Shown here: piece after piece, positions 8,080-17,040 of the stretch
Layout: the number at the start of each line of letters is the position of its first letter
Position numbering within the stretch: position 1 is the first letter of the stretch
Origin: Ignavibacteriales bacterium
GTDB lineage: Bacteria > Bacteroidota > Ignavibacteria > UBA10030
NCBI GenBank assembly: GCA_016192345.1
Contig: JACPUH010000102.1
Span: 1-64,000 of the forward strand
Direction of reading: 5' to 3'
Length of the DNA: 64,000 nucleotides
Made by a program: the position numbers and the translations under genes
Notes under the pieces: generated by a model
The model's input: only the letters and a program-made list of their open reading frames with translations
What the model was told of the DNA's origin: nothing
The model's database searches: none

Positions 8080-9027
8080 ATGAGGTTCAACCACACCTAC
8101 GGTCCCTTGTCAGCTGACGTCATCCTTCAAACAACCAACCTGAGCAAACGGTACCGAAAGCGGTGGGCCGTTCGCAATCTGAACCTTGAAGTCCACCGCG
8201 GCGATATTTTCGGATTCCTTGGCCCCAACGGCGCCGGAAAAAGCACCACCATCCGGATGCTCCTCTCCCTGATCAAACCTACAGCCGGCGATGTCCACTT
8301 GTTCGGTCGTTCCCTCCACACGGAACGGAACCATGCCTTGAAGTCCGTCGGAGGCATCGTCGAAAAACCGGATTTCTACCTGTACCTCTCCGCATACAGG
8401 AATCTTGAAATAGTCGGGGCTCTCAACGGGGGGACCAGCCGCGAACGCATCCTGGAAGTTCTCGGGTTGGTGGGCCTCGGCCAGCGTGTCTCCGATACGG
8501 TCAAGACGTATTCCCATGGCATGAAGCAGCGCCTCGGTATTGCCCAGGCACTCCTGTCCGATCCGGAACTTGTTGTGCTCGACGAACCGACGAACGGGCT
8601 CGACCCCCAGGGGATGAAGGAAATTCGGGATCTTATCCACCACCTCTCCCACGATCGGAAGAAAACGATTTTCCTCTCCTCACACCTCCTGAACGAAGTG
8701 GAACTGGTGGCGAACCGGATGGCGATCATCAACAAGGGAGAACTGGTGACGCAGGGGGAGGTGAAGAAGCTCCTGGACGAGGGGGAGAAGTACGTCCTGC
8801 TCCGCGGCAAACCGAAGAAAAAACTCCGGGAGGTGCTGGGGAAGCAGCCGTACGCGACCCGCATCAGGGAGATCGATGACGGGTTCGAAGTTGCCATGCC
8901 CTTCGACCTCGTGCCGAAGCTCAACCGGGCGTTGGTGCGAAACCACGTTGAGGTTCAGGCAATGATCCCGCGAAGGTCCCTGGAGGATTTCTTTCTCTCG
9001 ATCACGGAAAATGAATCAAAAGCCTAG
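8080..9027 (+). CDS. ABC transporter ATP-binding protein
   Basis: A 315-residue ATPase of the ABC-2/CcmA-like type. Walker A is GPNGAGKST near residue 48, the signature is YSHGMKQRLG near 144 (a SHGM variant of LSGGQ), and Walker B with its D-loop is VVLDEPTNGLD near 165. The C-terminal extension is typical for partners of ABC-2 permeases. It powers export or membrane remodelling together with the permease at 9112; the substrate cannot be told from sequence. Confidence 0.93.
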   Translation: MRFNHTYGPLSADVILQTTNLSKRYRKRWAVRNLNLEVHRGDIFGFLGPNGAGKSTTIRMLLSLIKPTAGDVHLFGRSLHTERNHALKSVGGIVEKPDFYLYLSAYRNLEIVGALNGGTSRERILEVLGLVGLGQRVSDTVKTYSHGMKQRLGIAQALLSDPELVVLDEPTNGLDPQGMKEIRDLIHHLSHDRKKTIFLSSHLLNEVELVANRMAIINKGELVTQGEVKKLLDEGEKYVLLRGKPKKKLREVLGKQPYATRIREIDDGFEVAMPFDLVPKLNRALVRNHVEVQAMIPRRSLEDFFLSITENESKA

Positions 9028-9085
9028 AATTGCCCGAGCATCTTTTCCGAGCCGGCTTCCATGAGTTGATCGTACGGGAGGCGGT

Positions 9086-9115
9086 ATGAGCGTTGTTGAC
9101 GGCAGGGAGCTATGA
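9086..9115 (+). CDS. Nine-codon leader ORF coupled to the ABC permease
   Basis: ATG at 9086 follows a good ribosome-binding site (GGGAGGCGGT) and opens a 9-residue frame, MSVVDGREL, whose TGA overlaps the permease start as ATGA (9112-9115). It may be a translational coupling leader or a chance frame. Nothing in the peptide is recognisable. Confidence 0.3.
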   Translation: MSVVDGREL

Positions 9116-9948
9116 TCCGTTTAATTTATTTCGAACTTCTCAAAACCTTTCTCAAGAAACGAACCTATATCGGCTTCGCGATTATTTTGTTGATCGTCCC
9201 GTTGATTGAAATCGCGATGAAGCTGGAGGGAGGGAGATTCCTGCAGGCGACGACCCGCTCCCTGCAGCAGGACTTTTTCTTCGTCGGCAACCTGTTCAAT
9301 GGCTGGCTCGTTTCGTACAACATGATGAACAGTCTTTGGGTGCATATTCCCCTCCTGGTCTCCTTCGTGGCGGGGGATATGCTGGCAGGGGAGGCGACGG
9401 CCGGGACGTATCGCCTGATTCTCATCAGACCGGTTTCCAGAACGAGAATCCTCTTGTCCAAGTACGTCACAACCGTTCTGTACACCCTGATCTTTGTCTT
9501 TTTTCTCGGCGCCCTCAGCATTGGAATGGCCCTGCCGTTGTTGGGGAGAGGTGACCTCGTCGTGTTTAATCGCGGGATCCTGATTCTCCCTGAAGCGGAC
9601 GTCGCGTGGCGGTTTATCGTTGCCTATGGACTGGCAGCATGGATGATGCTGACCATTGCATCCCTTTCGTTTTTTCTCTCTTCGTTCGTGGAGAATGCCA
9701 TCGGACCGATCGTCGGAACGATGGGAGTGTTGATCGTCAGCCTTGTGGTCCTGACGATCCCGGTTGAGTTATTCGAGTCGATCCGGCCGTACCTTTTTAT
9801 GTACTACACCAACGTGTGGCAAAAAGTTTTCATGGATCCCGTTCCGTGGACGGCGATCGGGAACGACGCCCTCGTGCTCGGGGGGTATTCCGCTGCCTTC
9901 CTGGGGGCGACATGGTTTATTTTCGTTCGAAAGGATATCGTCTCCTGA
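9112..9948 (+). CDS. ABC-2 family transporter permease
   Basis: A 278-residue integral membrane protein with about six helices. It opens with the basic segment typical of ABC-2 permeases (ELLKTFLKKRTYIGF), and a GEATAGTYRLILIRPVSR segment between helices 2 and 3 is diagnostic of the family. It pairs with the ATPase ending at 9027. Confidence 0.9.
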   Translation: MIRLIYFELLKTFLKKRTYIGFAIILLIVPLIEIAMKLEGGRFLQATTRSLQQDFFFVGNLFNGWLVSYNMMNSLWVHIPLLVSFVAGDMLAGEATAGTYRLILIRPVSRTRILLSKYVTTVLYTLIFVFFLGALSIGMALPLLGRGDLVVFNRGILILPEADVAWRFIVAYGLAAWMMLTIASLSFFLSSFVENAIGPIVGTMGVLIVSLVVLTIPVELFESIRPYLFMYYTNVWQKVFMDPVPWTAIGNDALVLGGYSAAFLGATWFIFVRKDIVS

Positions 9949-9989
9949 AAGGTCGTCCAACAAGGAACACCATTTAAGAAAGGAACTTC

Positions 9990-11447
9990 ATGGATATCTA
10001 TGTCGCAGCGGTTGTGCTCTACATTGCCATCCTGACGGGTTTCGGTATCTACAAAAGCCGGTCTGTCAAGACCCAGGATGATTTCATGGTTGCCGGAAGA
10101 AAGACTTCCGCGATCTTTCTTGCGGGGACGCTCATTTGTTCGTGGATCGGATCGGGGAGTCTGTTCGGGGGGGCCGGCCTTGCATTCCGCATGGGCTTTT
10201 CAGAACTCTGGATGAGCGCAGGGGCATGGGTGGGTATTGCCATTGTATATTTCCTTGCGCACCGGGTCCGGAGGATCTCGCAGTACACCGTGGCGGACAT
10301 TCTGGAGAAGCGGTACAACTCCGTTGCGCGCGTCTTCGGAAGCTCAGCGGTGATTATCGCGTACCTGACGATCGCCGGCTACCAGTTCCGCGGAGGGGGG
10401 AGGCTCCTGAATATTCTCACAGGCATCGACCCGCTTTGGGGGGGGGCGATCACCTGCGTTGTCGTCATCCTCTTCACCGTCGTTGCCGGGATGGTCTCGA
10501 TCATCACCATCGATCTCTTCAACGGTGTGATGATGACGATCGGGGTCCTGCTTGCCGTCCCACTCGTGTACTCGGCCGTTGGCGGGGCGGAGCAGCTTGC
10601 CACCCTCCCCGCGGAACGATTCACGGCGTTCGGGGGGCATAACTTGACGTGGGCGATGGGCGTGTTCTTTCCCACCTTTTTCCTGTTGCTGGGGGAGAGC
10701 AGTATGTATCAGAAATTCTTTGCCGCGAAGGATGAGTCGACCGCGCGGCGCGCAGTGGTGGGAATGATCGTCGGTGTGATCATCGTTGAGAGCATGCTGT
10801 GTGCGCTCGCCGTGTTTGGCAGCGCAAAATACATCAACCTTGCCCCGTTCGTTGCCGCCGACGGTTCCATCGACCGGGCGACGACGGAGACGATCATCCT
10901 CCACCTTGCCCGGTACGATCTTCCGACGGCTGCCGGCGTACTCCTGTTGTGTGCCGCGGTCGCGATCATTCTTTCCACCGCCAACTCGTACCTCATGATT
11001 CCCTCCACAAATATCACGCGGGACTTCTACCAGCGTTTCATCAATCCGGAGGTCTCACAACCGGCCATCGTCCGGTTCCAAAGGATCTCGATCGTCGTAC
11101 TGGGGATCATCGCGTTCGTGATGGCAAACTTTTTCAAAACGATCCTCGACATGGCTTTTACGGCTTATACCATGGTCGGTGCCGGCCTCACTCCGGCGCT
11201 GCTCGCCGCATTTCTTTGGAAGCGGGTGACGGTTGCGGGTGGGGTCTCTTCCATTATCGCAGGGATGGGGACGACGATCGTCATCACCATCTTCAACTTC
11301 ATAGTCCCCGAGAGCGCCATGGAGACCGACTACATTATTATCCCCGCTGCGATTGCGTCGATTGTCTGTCTCATTGGTGTCAGCCTGCTTACCCCCCCAT
11401 CTCCGGAGGAAAAGTGGAAACCGTTCGTCGATACAAAAGGGATGTGA
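9990..11447 (+). CDS. Sodium:solute symporter (SSS family)
   Basis: A 485-residue protein with about 13 membrane helices. The N-terminal DDFMVAGRKTSA segment and the following GSGSLFGGAGLAFRMG stretch are hallmarks of the SSS fold. A good ribosome-binding site (AAGAAAGGAA) precedes ATG 9990. The substrate is not evident; relatives carry sugars, amino acids, carboxylates or pantothenate. The stop overlaps the start of the LolA-like gene, implying cotranslation. Confidence 0.9.
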   Translation: MDIYVAAVVLYIAILTGFGIYKSRSVKTQDDFMVAGRKTSAIFLAGTLICSWIGSGSLFGGAGLAFRMGFSELWMSAGAWVGIAIVYFLAHRVRRISQYTVADILEKRYNSVARVFGSSAVIIAYLTIAGYQFRGGGRLLNILTGIDPLWGGAITCVVVILFTVVAGMVSIITIDLFNGVMMTIGVLLAVPLVYSAVGGAEQLATLPAERFTAFGGHNLTWAMGVFFPTFFLLLGESSMYQKFFAAKDESTARRAVVGMIVGVIIVESMLCALAVFGSAKYINLAPFVAADGSIDRATTETIILHLARYDLPTAAGVLLLCAAVAIILSTANSYLMIPSTNITRDFYQRFINPEVSQPAIVRFQRISIVVLGIIAFVMANFFKTILDMAFTAYTMVGAGLTPALLAAFLWKRVTVAGGVSSIIAGMGTTIVITIFNFIVPESAMETDYIIIPAAIASIVCLIGVSLLTPPSPEEKWKPFVDTKGM

Positions 11448-12172
11448 TGCTCTTGCGCAGGGGCATGGTTGTTCTTGCGGCCATGGGAGTTGCTCTGATC
11501 GGAGCACAGGCCCAGGCCCCGCCCACGGCGGCACAGATCCTTCTGAACGTTGAACAACGGGGGGCCGACGTGAGGGATTATATTGTCGATGTCCAGGCGG
11601 AGGTCGACATGGAGCGGATGAGAATCCCGCGGATGAAGGCGACGATGTACTTCAAACGCCCAAACAAAGTGCACGTGGAGTCACCCAGCTTTGCCATGTT
11701 GCCGCGTGAGGGGCTCGCGCTCGATCCTGCGGCCATGCGGGAACAGTATGACGTCTCCTTGGTGGGGGTTGATGACACCGCGGGCATCAAGATCTATAAG
11801 CTGCAACTGGCGGCAAAAGCAGCTTCGACGCGGCTGAGGCAGATGTTTGTCTGGGTGAATGGGGGCCACTGGACAATCATGAAGATGGAGACCATTCCCT
11901 ATCAAGGGAGGGTTCTGACGATGCTCTTTACCTACGCACTGTTCGAGGGGAAGTACTGGCTGCCGCAATCGATGAAAGTGGAATTCGAGGCGCCTGGACG
12001 TGATACCACAGGCGTGAGGAGCGACCCCGCGATTGCTCCCTCTCCACAATGGGATGAGATGCGTCGTCCGCTGAGAAGCGGATCGATCAGCCTGGTGTAT
12101 GCAAACTACAGGATCAACACCGGATTGGGGGATGAGATGTTTGAGGGCAAAGAGTCGCAGAGGCGCGACTGA
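11447..12172 (+). CDS. LolA-like outer-membrane lipoprotein-sorting family protein
   Basis: A 241-residue protein with a signal peptide (start LLRRGMVVLAAMGVALIG). The mature part matches the LolA/LolB-like half-barrel family: a helix with AAQILLNVEQRGADVRDY, then strands such as KATMYFKRPNKVHVES. Its start codon overlaps the symporter stop by one base. Family members bind lipids or lipoproteins in the periplasm; whether this one serves lipoprotein transfer is unknown. Confidence 0.7.
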   Translation: MLLRRGMVVLAAMGVALIGAQAQAPPTAAQILLNVEQRGADVRDYIVDVQAEVDMERMRIPRMKATMYFKRPNKVHVESPSFAMLPREGLALDPAAMREQYDVSLVGVDDTAGIKIYKLQLAAKAASTRLRQMFVWVNGGHWTIMKMETIPYQGRVLTMLFTYALFEGKYWLPQSMKVEFEAPGRDTTGVRSDPAIAPSPQWDEMRRPLRSGSISLVYANYRINTGLGDEMFEGKESQRRD

Positions 12173-12187
12173 CACCTTGCGGTCTTA

Positions 12188-13285
12188 TCAGGGGGAGGCG
12201 ATCGGAAGCATGACGGTCACGGTGGTCCCCTTCCCCAACTCGCTTTGAATGACCACGCTTCCGCCGTACAGCTCGATGAGCCGTTTGACGAGAGCCAGGC
12301 CCAACCCGGTTCCCTGTTGTTCCCGTTTGCTTCGCTCAAACTGGTTGTAGGCGCTGACCTCAGCAACCTGTCGGTCGCTCATGCCGATGCCTTGGTCCAT
12401 GACCGACAACCGGAACACACTCCCGGATCCTTCTGTTGTGACATGCACGGGGGTTCCCGCGTTTGAAAATTTCAATGCATTATCCACCAGCTCCTCGACC
12501 ACTCGTCGCGCGTGAGCGGTGGAGATGGCTGCTTCTCCACCCGTAAGATTCACAACGACATCCCCTCCCCGTTCTGCTTCCGCGCTTTTCTTCTTGGCAA
12601 GTTCCTCGATATGCATCTCGAGCATCGCTGTCCGTTCGGTTCGCAACAATGCTACGCGTTCCGGGTCGGAGGCGAGGATCTCCAGCTGGGCGTACGAAAG
12701 AAAGTTCTCAATTAGATTGCCAAGACGGTTGGCTGACTTCAGGACGAGACTTGCCATTTCGGAGATCTCGGCGGATGTCAAGTTGGGATTATCGTCCCGC
12801 AGCACTTCGGCAAAGCCGACAATACCGCTCAGGGGGGTTCGAATTTCGTGGGGGAGGGAGAGGGTAATGCTCGATCGCAGCGCTTGCAGCCTTCGTTCGG
12901 CATGCTCGTTGCTTAACCGGCTCTTCTCCAGCCGGGAGCGGATCGCCCCGAGGAGTTCAGGAATGGCAATGGGTTTCGAAAGAAAATCATCCGCGCCCAG
13001 GTCCATCCCCTGCCGCATATTTGAACGGTCTGCCAGGCCGGTCAGGAAGATCAGGGGGATGGTCGCGGTGGATGGATTTTGCCGGAGGCGTGCAAGTGTG
13101 GCATAGCCGTCGAGATTGGGCATCTGGACATCACAAAGGATCAGGTCGGGGAGAGTGGAGAGGGCGAGATCGATTCCTTGACTGCCATCGGAGGCCTGCA
13201 GGGTTTCAAGCCCTTCCTGCGCCAGGGCTGAGGCAATCATCTCCCGAACCATGCCGTCATCATCAATGATCAGGATTTTTGACAC
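12188..13285 (-). CDS. Receiver-histidine kinase hybrid (response regulator with kinase output)
   Basis: A 365-residue soluble protein if it starts at the GTG at 13285; a TTG at 13327 would add 14 residues. Residues 1-120 are a receiver with acidic D8-D10, phospho-acceptor D52 in LILCDVQMPN and the K of LSKPI. A HisKA dimerisation helix follows (SLPHEIRTPLSG, phospho-His in the middle), then an HATPase domain with N box (EELVDNALKFSN), DQGIGM and TGLGLALV. There is no membrane segment, so it takes phosphate from another kinase and passes a signal on. It converges with the LolA-like gene and is divergent from the iron operon. Confidence 0.9.
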   Translation of the reverse strand: MSKILIIDDDGMVREMIASALAQEGLETLQASDGSQGIDLALSTLPDLILCDVQMPNLDGYATLARLRQNPSTATIPLIFLTGLADRSNMRQGMDLGADDFLSKPIAIPELLGAIRSRLEKSRLSNEHAERRLQALRSSITLSLPHEIRTPLSGIVGFAEVLRDDNPNLTSAEISEMASLVLKSANRLGNLIENFLSYAQLEILASDPERVALLRTERTAMLEMHIEELAKKKSAEAERGGDVVVNLTGGEAAISTAHARRVVEELVDNALKFSNAGTPVHVTTEGSGSVFRLSVMDQGIGMSDRQVAEVSAYNQFERSKREQQGTGLGLALVKRLIELYGGSVVIQSELGKGTTVTVMLPIASP

Positions 13286-13400
13286 GATGCGAAGGTCTTT
13301 CGGTAATGGGACTTCAGGATACGGCAAAGTTCAAAGAGAAACAAGAATACCCCTGATTTCAGAGCCTTTCATCCCTGTTCGAACCTCATGAAAAAAAGAG

Positions 13401-13443
13401 TTGACATTCAGCAGGCTGTGGTTTATATTTAGGCTGTCCTAAA
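13401..13443 (+). promoter_or_regulatory. Promoter and DtxR/MntR-like operator of the iron operon
   Basis: TTGACA (13401-13406), a 17-bp spacer and TATATT (13424-13429) give a near-consensus promoter. The palindrome TTTAGG-CTGT-CCTAAA (13428-13443) overlaps the -10 and the start point, and its flanks extend the symmetry. TTAGG/CCTAA half-sites are typical of DtxR/IdeR-type operators, and the operon encodes two DtxR-family proteins. Metal-dependent repression by steric block is the natural reading. Confidence 0.7.
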
Positions 13444-13477
13444 TTTAAAATTAGATAATCAGAAGCAAGGAACGAGC

Positions 13478-14698
13478 ATGCAGGGACGATTGACAGTAAC
13501 GCGACCGTTCATGGTCGGGAGCGTCATCCTGGCTTTGTCCGGGATGGCGGGTTGCACAGCGCTCTTTACCGGTCCCGTGGAGGAAGGGGAAACATTCGAC
13601 CAACCGCTGCCCGGCCTCACTCGTGCACAGCAACTCGCGTTCGCCCGCGGTGATGAGGCTTTCGAGAAGGCGTTCTCGGTGAAGGAGGGGCTGGGCCCGA
13701 TCTTCAACCAGCCATCGTGTGAGGGTTGCCATGCCGGCGATGGTAGGGGCCATCCGCGCACCAACCTGATCCGCTTTGGCCGTAATGCGGGGGGAGTGTT
13801 CGACCGACTGGATACGGAGGGGGGACCACAGCTCCAGGAGCGTGCCATTCCCGGCGTTGCGCCGGAGACGCTTCCCGCACATGCAAACGCGATTTCCGTC
13901 CGGAGTGGCCCACCGGCTTTCGGTCTTGGACTGGTCGAAGCTATTCCGGACGCGGTCATCCTCGCCGGGACAGACCCGAACGATGCGAATGGTGATGGTA
14001 TCTCGGGGCGCCCGAATATGGTCGTTCCCCCGGACTGGGTGGGTGTTCCTCAGACTCCCTCGGTGGGCAGATTCGGCCGAAAGGCCGGCGTCGCTTTTCT
14101 GTTTCAACAGGTTGCCAACGCCTATCACCAGGACATGGGAATTACCTCCGATGTTCTCCCCAACGAAAACCCTCATCCGGTGAATGGGACTTTAGGGGAT
14201 GATGCCCCCGACCCCGAAGTATCGCGGGCCACCATCGATGATGTCCTATTCTATCTTCGTACTCTCGCTCCGCCAAAGCGCGGGCCGGTAACCCCGGAGG
14301 TGAAACGGGGTGAGCAGCTTTTTCAACAGATCGGGTGTGCATCGTGCCACACTCCTTCCATGAAGACGGGAACGCACCCGACGATCGCGGCATTGAGTCA
14401 AGTTGACGTTCCCTTGTACTCCGATTTGCTGCTTCACGACATGGGTCCCGATCTTGCGGATAATTTTGTCGAAGGTGAGGCGGGGGGCACGGAGTGGCGT
14501 ACCGCGCCGCTTTGGGGCTTGCGTCTGGTGGGGGACCATCTTGGGGGAACCCACTTCTACCTGCACGATGGCCGGACCTCCGATGTGCGTGAAGTTATTC
14601 AATCCCATGGCGGGGAAGCGGCCCAAGCCAGGACACGTTTCTTCGGATTGTCGAAACAGGACCAGGACGCCCTGGTAATGTTCCTCCTTTCCTTATAG
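13478..14698 (+). CDS. Di-heme c-type oxidoreductase/peroxidase-like lipoprotein (DUF1111 family)
   Basis: A 406-residue protein. The signal peptide ends in lipobox SGMAGC, so it should be a periplasmic lipoprotein. Two heme c sites are visible, C81-EG-C84-H85 and C287-AS-C290-H291, and the protein as a whole matches the DUF1111 'di-haem oxidoreductase, putative peroxidase' family. It starts at ATG 13478 after AAGGAAC and is the first gene behind the DtxR-like operator. In this operon the likely role is electron transfer to or from iron in the periplasm, for example keeping iron ferrous for FeoB; that is inference. Confidence 0.88.
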   Translation: MQGRLTVTRPFMVGSVILALSGMAGCTALFTGPVEEGETFDQPLPGLTRAQQLAFARGDEAFEKAFSVKEGLGPIFNQPSCEGCHAGDGRGHPRTNLIRFGRNAGGVFDRLDTEGGPQLQERAIPGVAPETLPAHANAISVRSGPPAFGLGLVEAIPDAVILAGTDPNDANGDGISGRPNMVVPPDWVGVPQTPSVGRFGRKAGVAFLFQQVANAYHQDMGITSDVLPNENPHPVNGTLGDDAPDPEVSRATIDDVLFYLRTLAPPKRGPVTPEVKRGEQLFQQIGCASCHTPSMKTGTHPTIAALSQVDVPLYSDLLLHDMGPDLADNFVEGEAGGTEWRTAPLWGLRLVGDHLGGTHFYLHDGRTSDVREVIQSHGGEAAQARTRFFGLSKQDQDALVMFLLSL

Positions 14699-14708
14699 AA
14701 AGCTGAAG

Positions 14709-15152
14709 ATGGCCCCATCAAACCGAAGGATATTTCTTCAGCAGGTCGGTGCCCTCGCCGGCACGATACTTCCTGTTATCATTACGTCCGGGGGCTGTGC
14801 AACGGGACTCACCGCCTATCGATCACCGGTTTCGGAGGGGAAGGCAGTTCTGAAGCTTGATGAGTATCCGGAGTTGGCCTCGGTGGGGGGCGCCATCGAG
14901 CTGGAAGTACCATCTCACCACGAGAGCATCATCGTCGTACGAACTGGTGAGGAAATGTACGCCGCTGTTTCGCCGACGTGTACACACCTCGGTTGCACGG
15001 TGCGCAAGGAGCCCTCGTTTTTCCGCTGTCCGTGTCACGGCTCGACGTACTCTCTGGAAGGGTCCGTTGTCCGCGGTCCTGCCGAGAAAGCACTTGAGCG
15101 GTACCCGGTTCAATTCATCAATAATCAACTAACGATCCTGCTCCGACCATGA
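14709..15152 (+). CDS. Rieske [2Fe-2S] protein, Tat-type lipoprotein
   Basis: A 147-residue protein. The N-terminus has an RRIFLQ twin-arginine motif and a hydrophobic stretch ending in SGGC, suggesting Tat export and lipidation. The cluster-binding motifs are complete: C91-T-H93-L-G-C96 and C107-P-C109-H110-G-S. It is not part of a bc1/b6f operon; no cytochrome b is adjacent. With the di-heme protein ten bases upstream it could form a small periplasmic redox chain serving iron uptake. The stop overlaps the porin start (ATGA). Confidence 0.92.
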   Translation: MAPSNRRIFLQQVGALAGTILPVIITSGGCATGLTAYRSPVSEGKAVLKLDEYPELASVGGAIELEVPSHHESIIVVRTGEEMYAAVSPTCTHLGCTVRKEPSFFRCPCHGSTYSLEGSVVRGPAEKALERYPVQFINNQLTILLRP

Positions 15153-16342
15153 AGAAGTTTATGACCGTAGCCCTTTCCCTTATCATGCCTTTTTCCTGGG
15201 TATTCGGGAGCCCTCTCTTTTCCGAACCCACGCAGGACACCACCGGGCAAAAGACCGAACGTCCTTTTGTGGCGGGGGGATATTACGATAAACCCTTTGT
15301 AACCCGCCTCTTTGGCAGGACGGCCATAGGGGGGTACATGGAAGCCCTCTGGAAACTTGAAAGGGCGGAAGGGGTCAACGAAGGCCCATCGTTTGAGGCG
15401 AGGCGGTTCAACCTCTTCACACATTCGGTTGTGGCAGACCGGTTGCGGGTGGCTGCCGAACTGGAATTCGAGCATGGGACCGAGGAGATCAAGCTCGAGT
15501 TTGCGTTCCTGGATTTCGAAATTCACCCTGCGCTGACCTTTCGCGGAGGAATCCTGTTGTCGCCGATTGGCAGGTTCAATCTCACCCACGACAGCCCCCT
15601 CAACAATCTGACCGAGCGTCCCCTGGTGAGCACGCTCATCATCCCCGCGGCCTTATCGGAGGTGGGGATGGGCTTCTACGGAGCCTTCTTTCCGAGCGCA
15701 GAGTCGCGCCTCACGTACGAAATTTACGCGGTCAATGGCCTTCACGACGGACTCCTGGCGGGTGCCGGGGGGACGCGTATCGCGGAGGGTCGCGGTGCGT
15801 TTGATGAGGATAACAATCCACTCCCCTCGCTCGTGGGGCGTCTTACCTACAGCCCCCTCGTTGCGCTGGAGATTGGTGCTTCGCTCCACACCGGCCCATA
15901 CAACCGGTACCAGGTGGACGGCATTCAGGTTGACGATAAACGAAACCTGACCATTGCGGGATTGGATTGGGAGTACCGGCAGGGGACGTGGGATGTGACC
16001 GGGGAATACGCCCGGGCTTCCATCGATGTGCCCCCCTCGCTCCGGGGGTTGTTCGCTGAACGGCAGCATGGGTTGTACACCCAGGTGAATTATCATTTTG
16101 GACGTGGCTGGATCACGATGATGCCTCGTTCGCGTTTCGCAGCGGTGGGCCGGTACGAAGTGGTGGACCTGGATGCAGACATCGCCGGGGATGCCATCCA
16201 GCGGTTCAGTCTCGGGCTGAACTTCCGACCGGTGGAAGATACGGTCTTCAAACTGGACTATCGCACCGACCTTCACTGGAGCCGCGTTGACGTTCCGAAG
16301 CGAAGTGTCGGTGTCAATTTCAGTGTTGCAAGTTATTTCTAG
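15149..16342 (+). CDS. Outer-membrane porin (phosphate-selective porin O/P-like)
   Basis: A 397-residue protein with a signal peptide ending near FGSP. The body has alternating-hydrophobicity beta strands and ends in an aromatic residue (FSVASYF), as expected for a barrel. The region around GGYMEALWKLER and the RRFNLF segment resemble OprO/OprP-type porins. Its place inside a DtxR-controlled iron operon suggests it admits iron or another small solute. Substrate assignment is inference. Confidence 0.75.
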   Translation: MKKFMTVALSLIMPFSWVFGSPLFSEPTQDTTGQKTERPFVAGGYYDKPFVTRLFGRTAIGGYMEALWKLERAEGVNEGPSFEARRFNLFTHSVVADRLRVAAELEFEHGTEEIKLEFAFLDFEIHPALTFRGGILLSPIGRFNLTHDSPLNNLTERPLVSTLIIPAALSEVGMGFYGAFFPSAESRLTYEIYAVNGLHDGLLAGAGGTRIAEGRGAFDEDNNPLPSLVGRLTYSPLVALEIGASLHTGPYNRYQVDGIQVDDKRNLTIAGLDWEYRQGTWDVTGEYARASIDVPPSLRGLFAERQHGLYTQVNYHFGRGWITMMPRSRFAAVGRYEVVDLDADIAGDAIQRFSLGLNFRPVEDTVFKLDYRTDLHWSRVDVPKRSVGVNFSVASYF

Positions 16343-16376
16343 CGGACGACGAATTTCCACGATACGAGGAAGATCC

Positions 16377-17036
16377 ATGGCGAGCGAACAAGTCGAGAAC
16401 TATCTCAAAAACATTTACAAGCTTGAAGAACAGGGGGGGAGGGTGACGACGTCGTCGCTCTCGGAACAACTTCAAATTTCCGCCCCGTCTGTGACCGAGA
16501 TGATCAAGAAACTGGCGGAGGAAGGAAGTGTTACCTACACCCCCTACAAAGGAGTGGAATTGACCGAACGGGGACGCAAGAAGGCCCTGCGGATCATCCG
16601 CCGCCATCGGCTCTGGGAGCTTTTCCTTGTCGAAGTCTTAAAGTATGATTGGGATGAGATCGACGAGGAAGCGGAACGGTTGGAGCACATCACCTCCGAA
16701 AAACTGGAGCAGCGGCTTGACAAGGCGTTGGGGTTCCCGCGACGCGATCCGCATGGCGATATCATCCCGTCACCCGAGGGGAATCTGGAAGCGGTGAACC
16801 ATAGGCTCCTCTCCGATGTTAAGCCGGGGGTGGTTGTCCTGGTCTCTCGCGTCAGCGATTCGAGCCCGGAAGTGCTGCAGTATGCTGCCAAGCTGGGGAT
16901 TCTTTTGAAGCGCAAGATCAAGGTGAAGGAACGGATCGAGTTCGACGGTTCGTTGCGTGTGGAGATCGGTAAGAAGGAGCAATTCATCAGTTCCAAGCTG
17001 GCCAAGAGCATTTTTGTCGAAATCCCGGAGCGGTAA
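16377..17036 (+). CDS. DtxR/MntR-family metal-dependent transcriptional repressor
   Basis: A 219-residue protein. The N-terminal winged helix (VENYLKNIYKLEEQ, then TSSLSEQLQISAPSVTEMIKKL) and the dimerisation/metal-binding domain (RRHRLWELFLVEVL, EHITSEKLEQRL, DPHGDIIPSP) are canonical. A C-terminal SH3-like domain follows. ATG 16377 is preceded by GAGGAAG. It probably binds the palindrome at 13428 and represses its own operon when Fe(II) or Mn(II) is plentiful. Confidence 0.93.
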   Translation: MASEQVENYLKNIYKLEEQGGRVTTSSLSEQLQISAPSVTEMIKKLAEEGSVTYTPYKGVELTERGRKKALRIIRRHRLWELFLVEVLKYDWDEIDEEAERLEHITSEKLEQRLDKALGFPRRDPHGDIIPSPEGNLEAVNHRLLSDVKPGVVVLVSRVSDSSPEVLQYAAKLGILLKRKIKVKERIEFDGSLRVEIGKKEQFISSKLAKSIFVEIPER

Positions 17037-17040
17037 GCGT

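Noticed and set aside
10799-11446. N-terminal extension of the LolA-like protein by over 200 codons
   Set aside because: It lies inside the sodium symporter gene in another frame and is composed of His/Arg/Pro-rich noise; a signal peptide begins at 11447.
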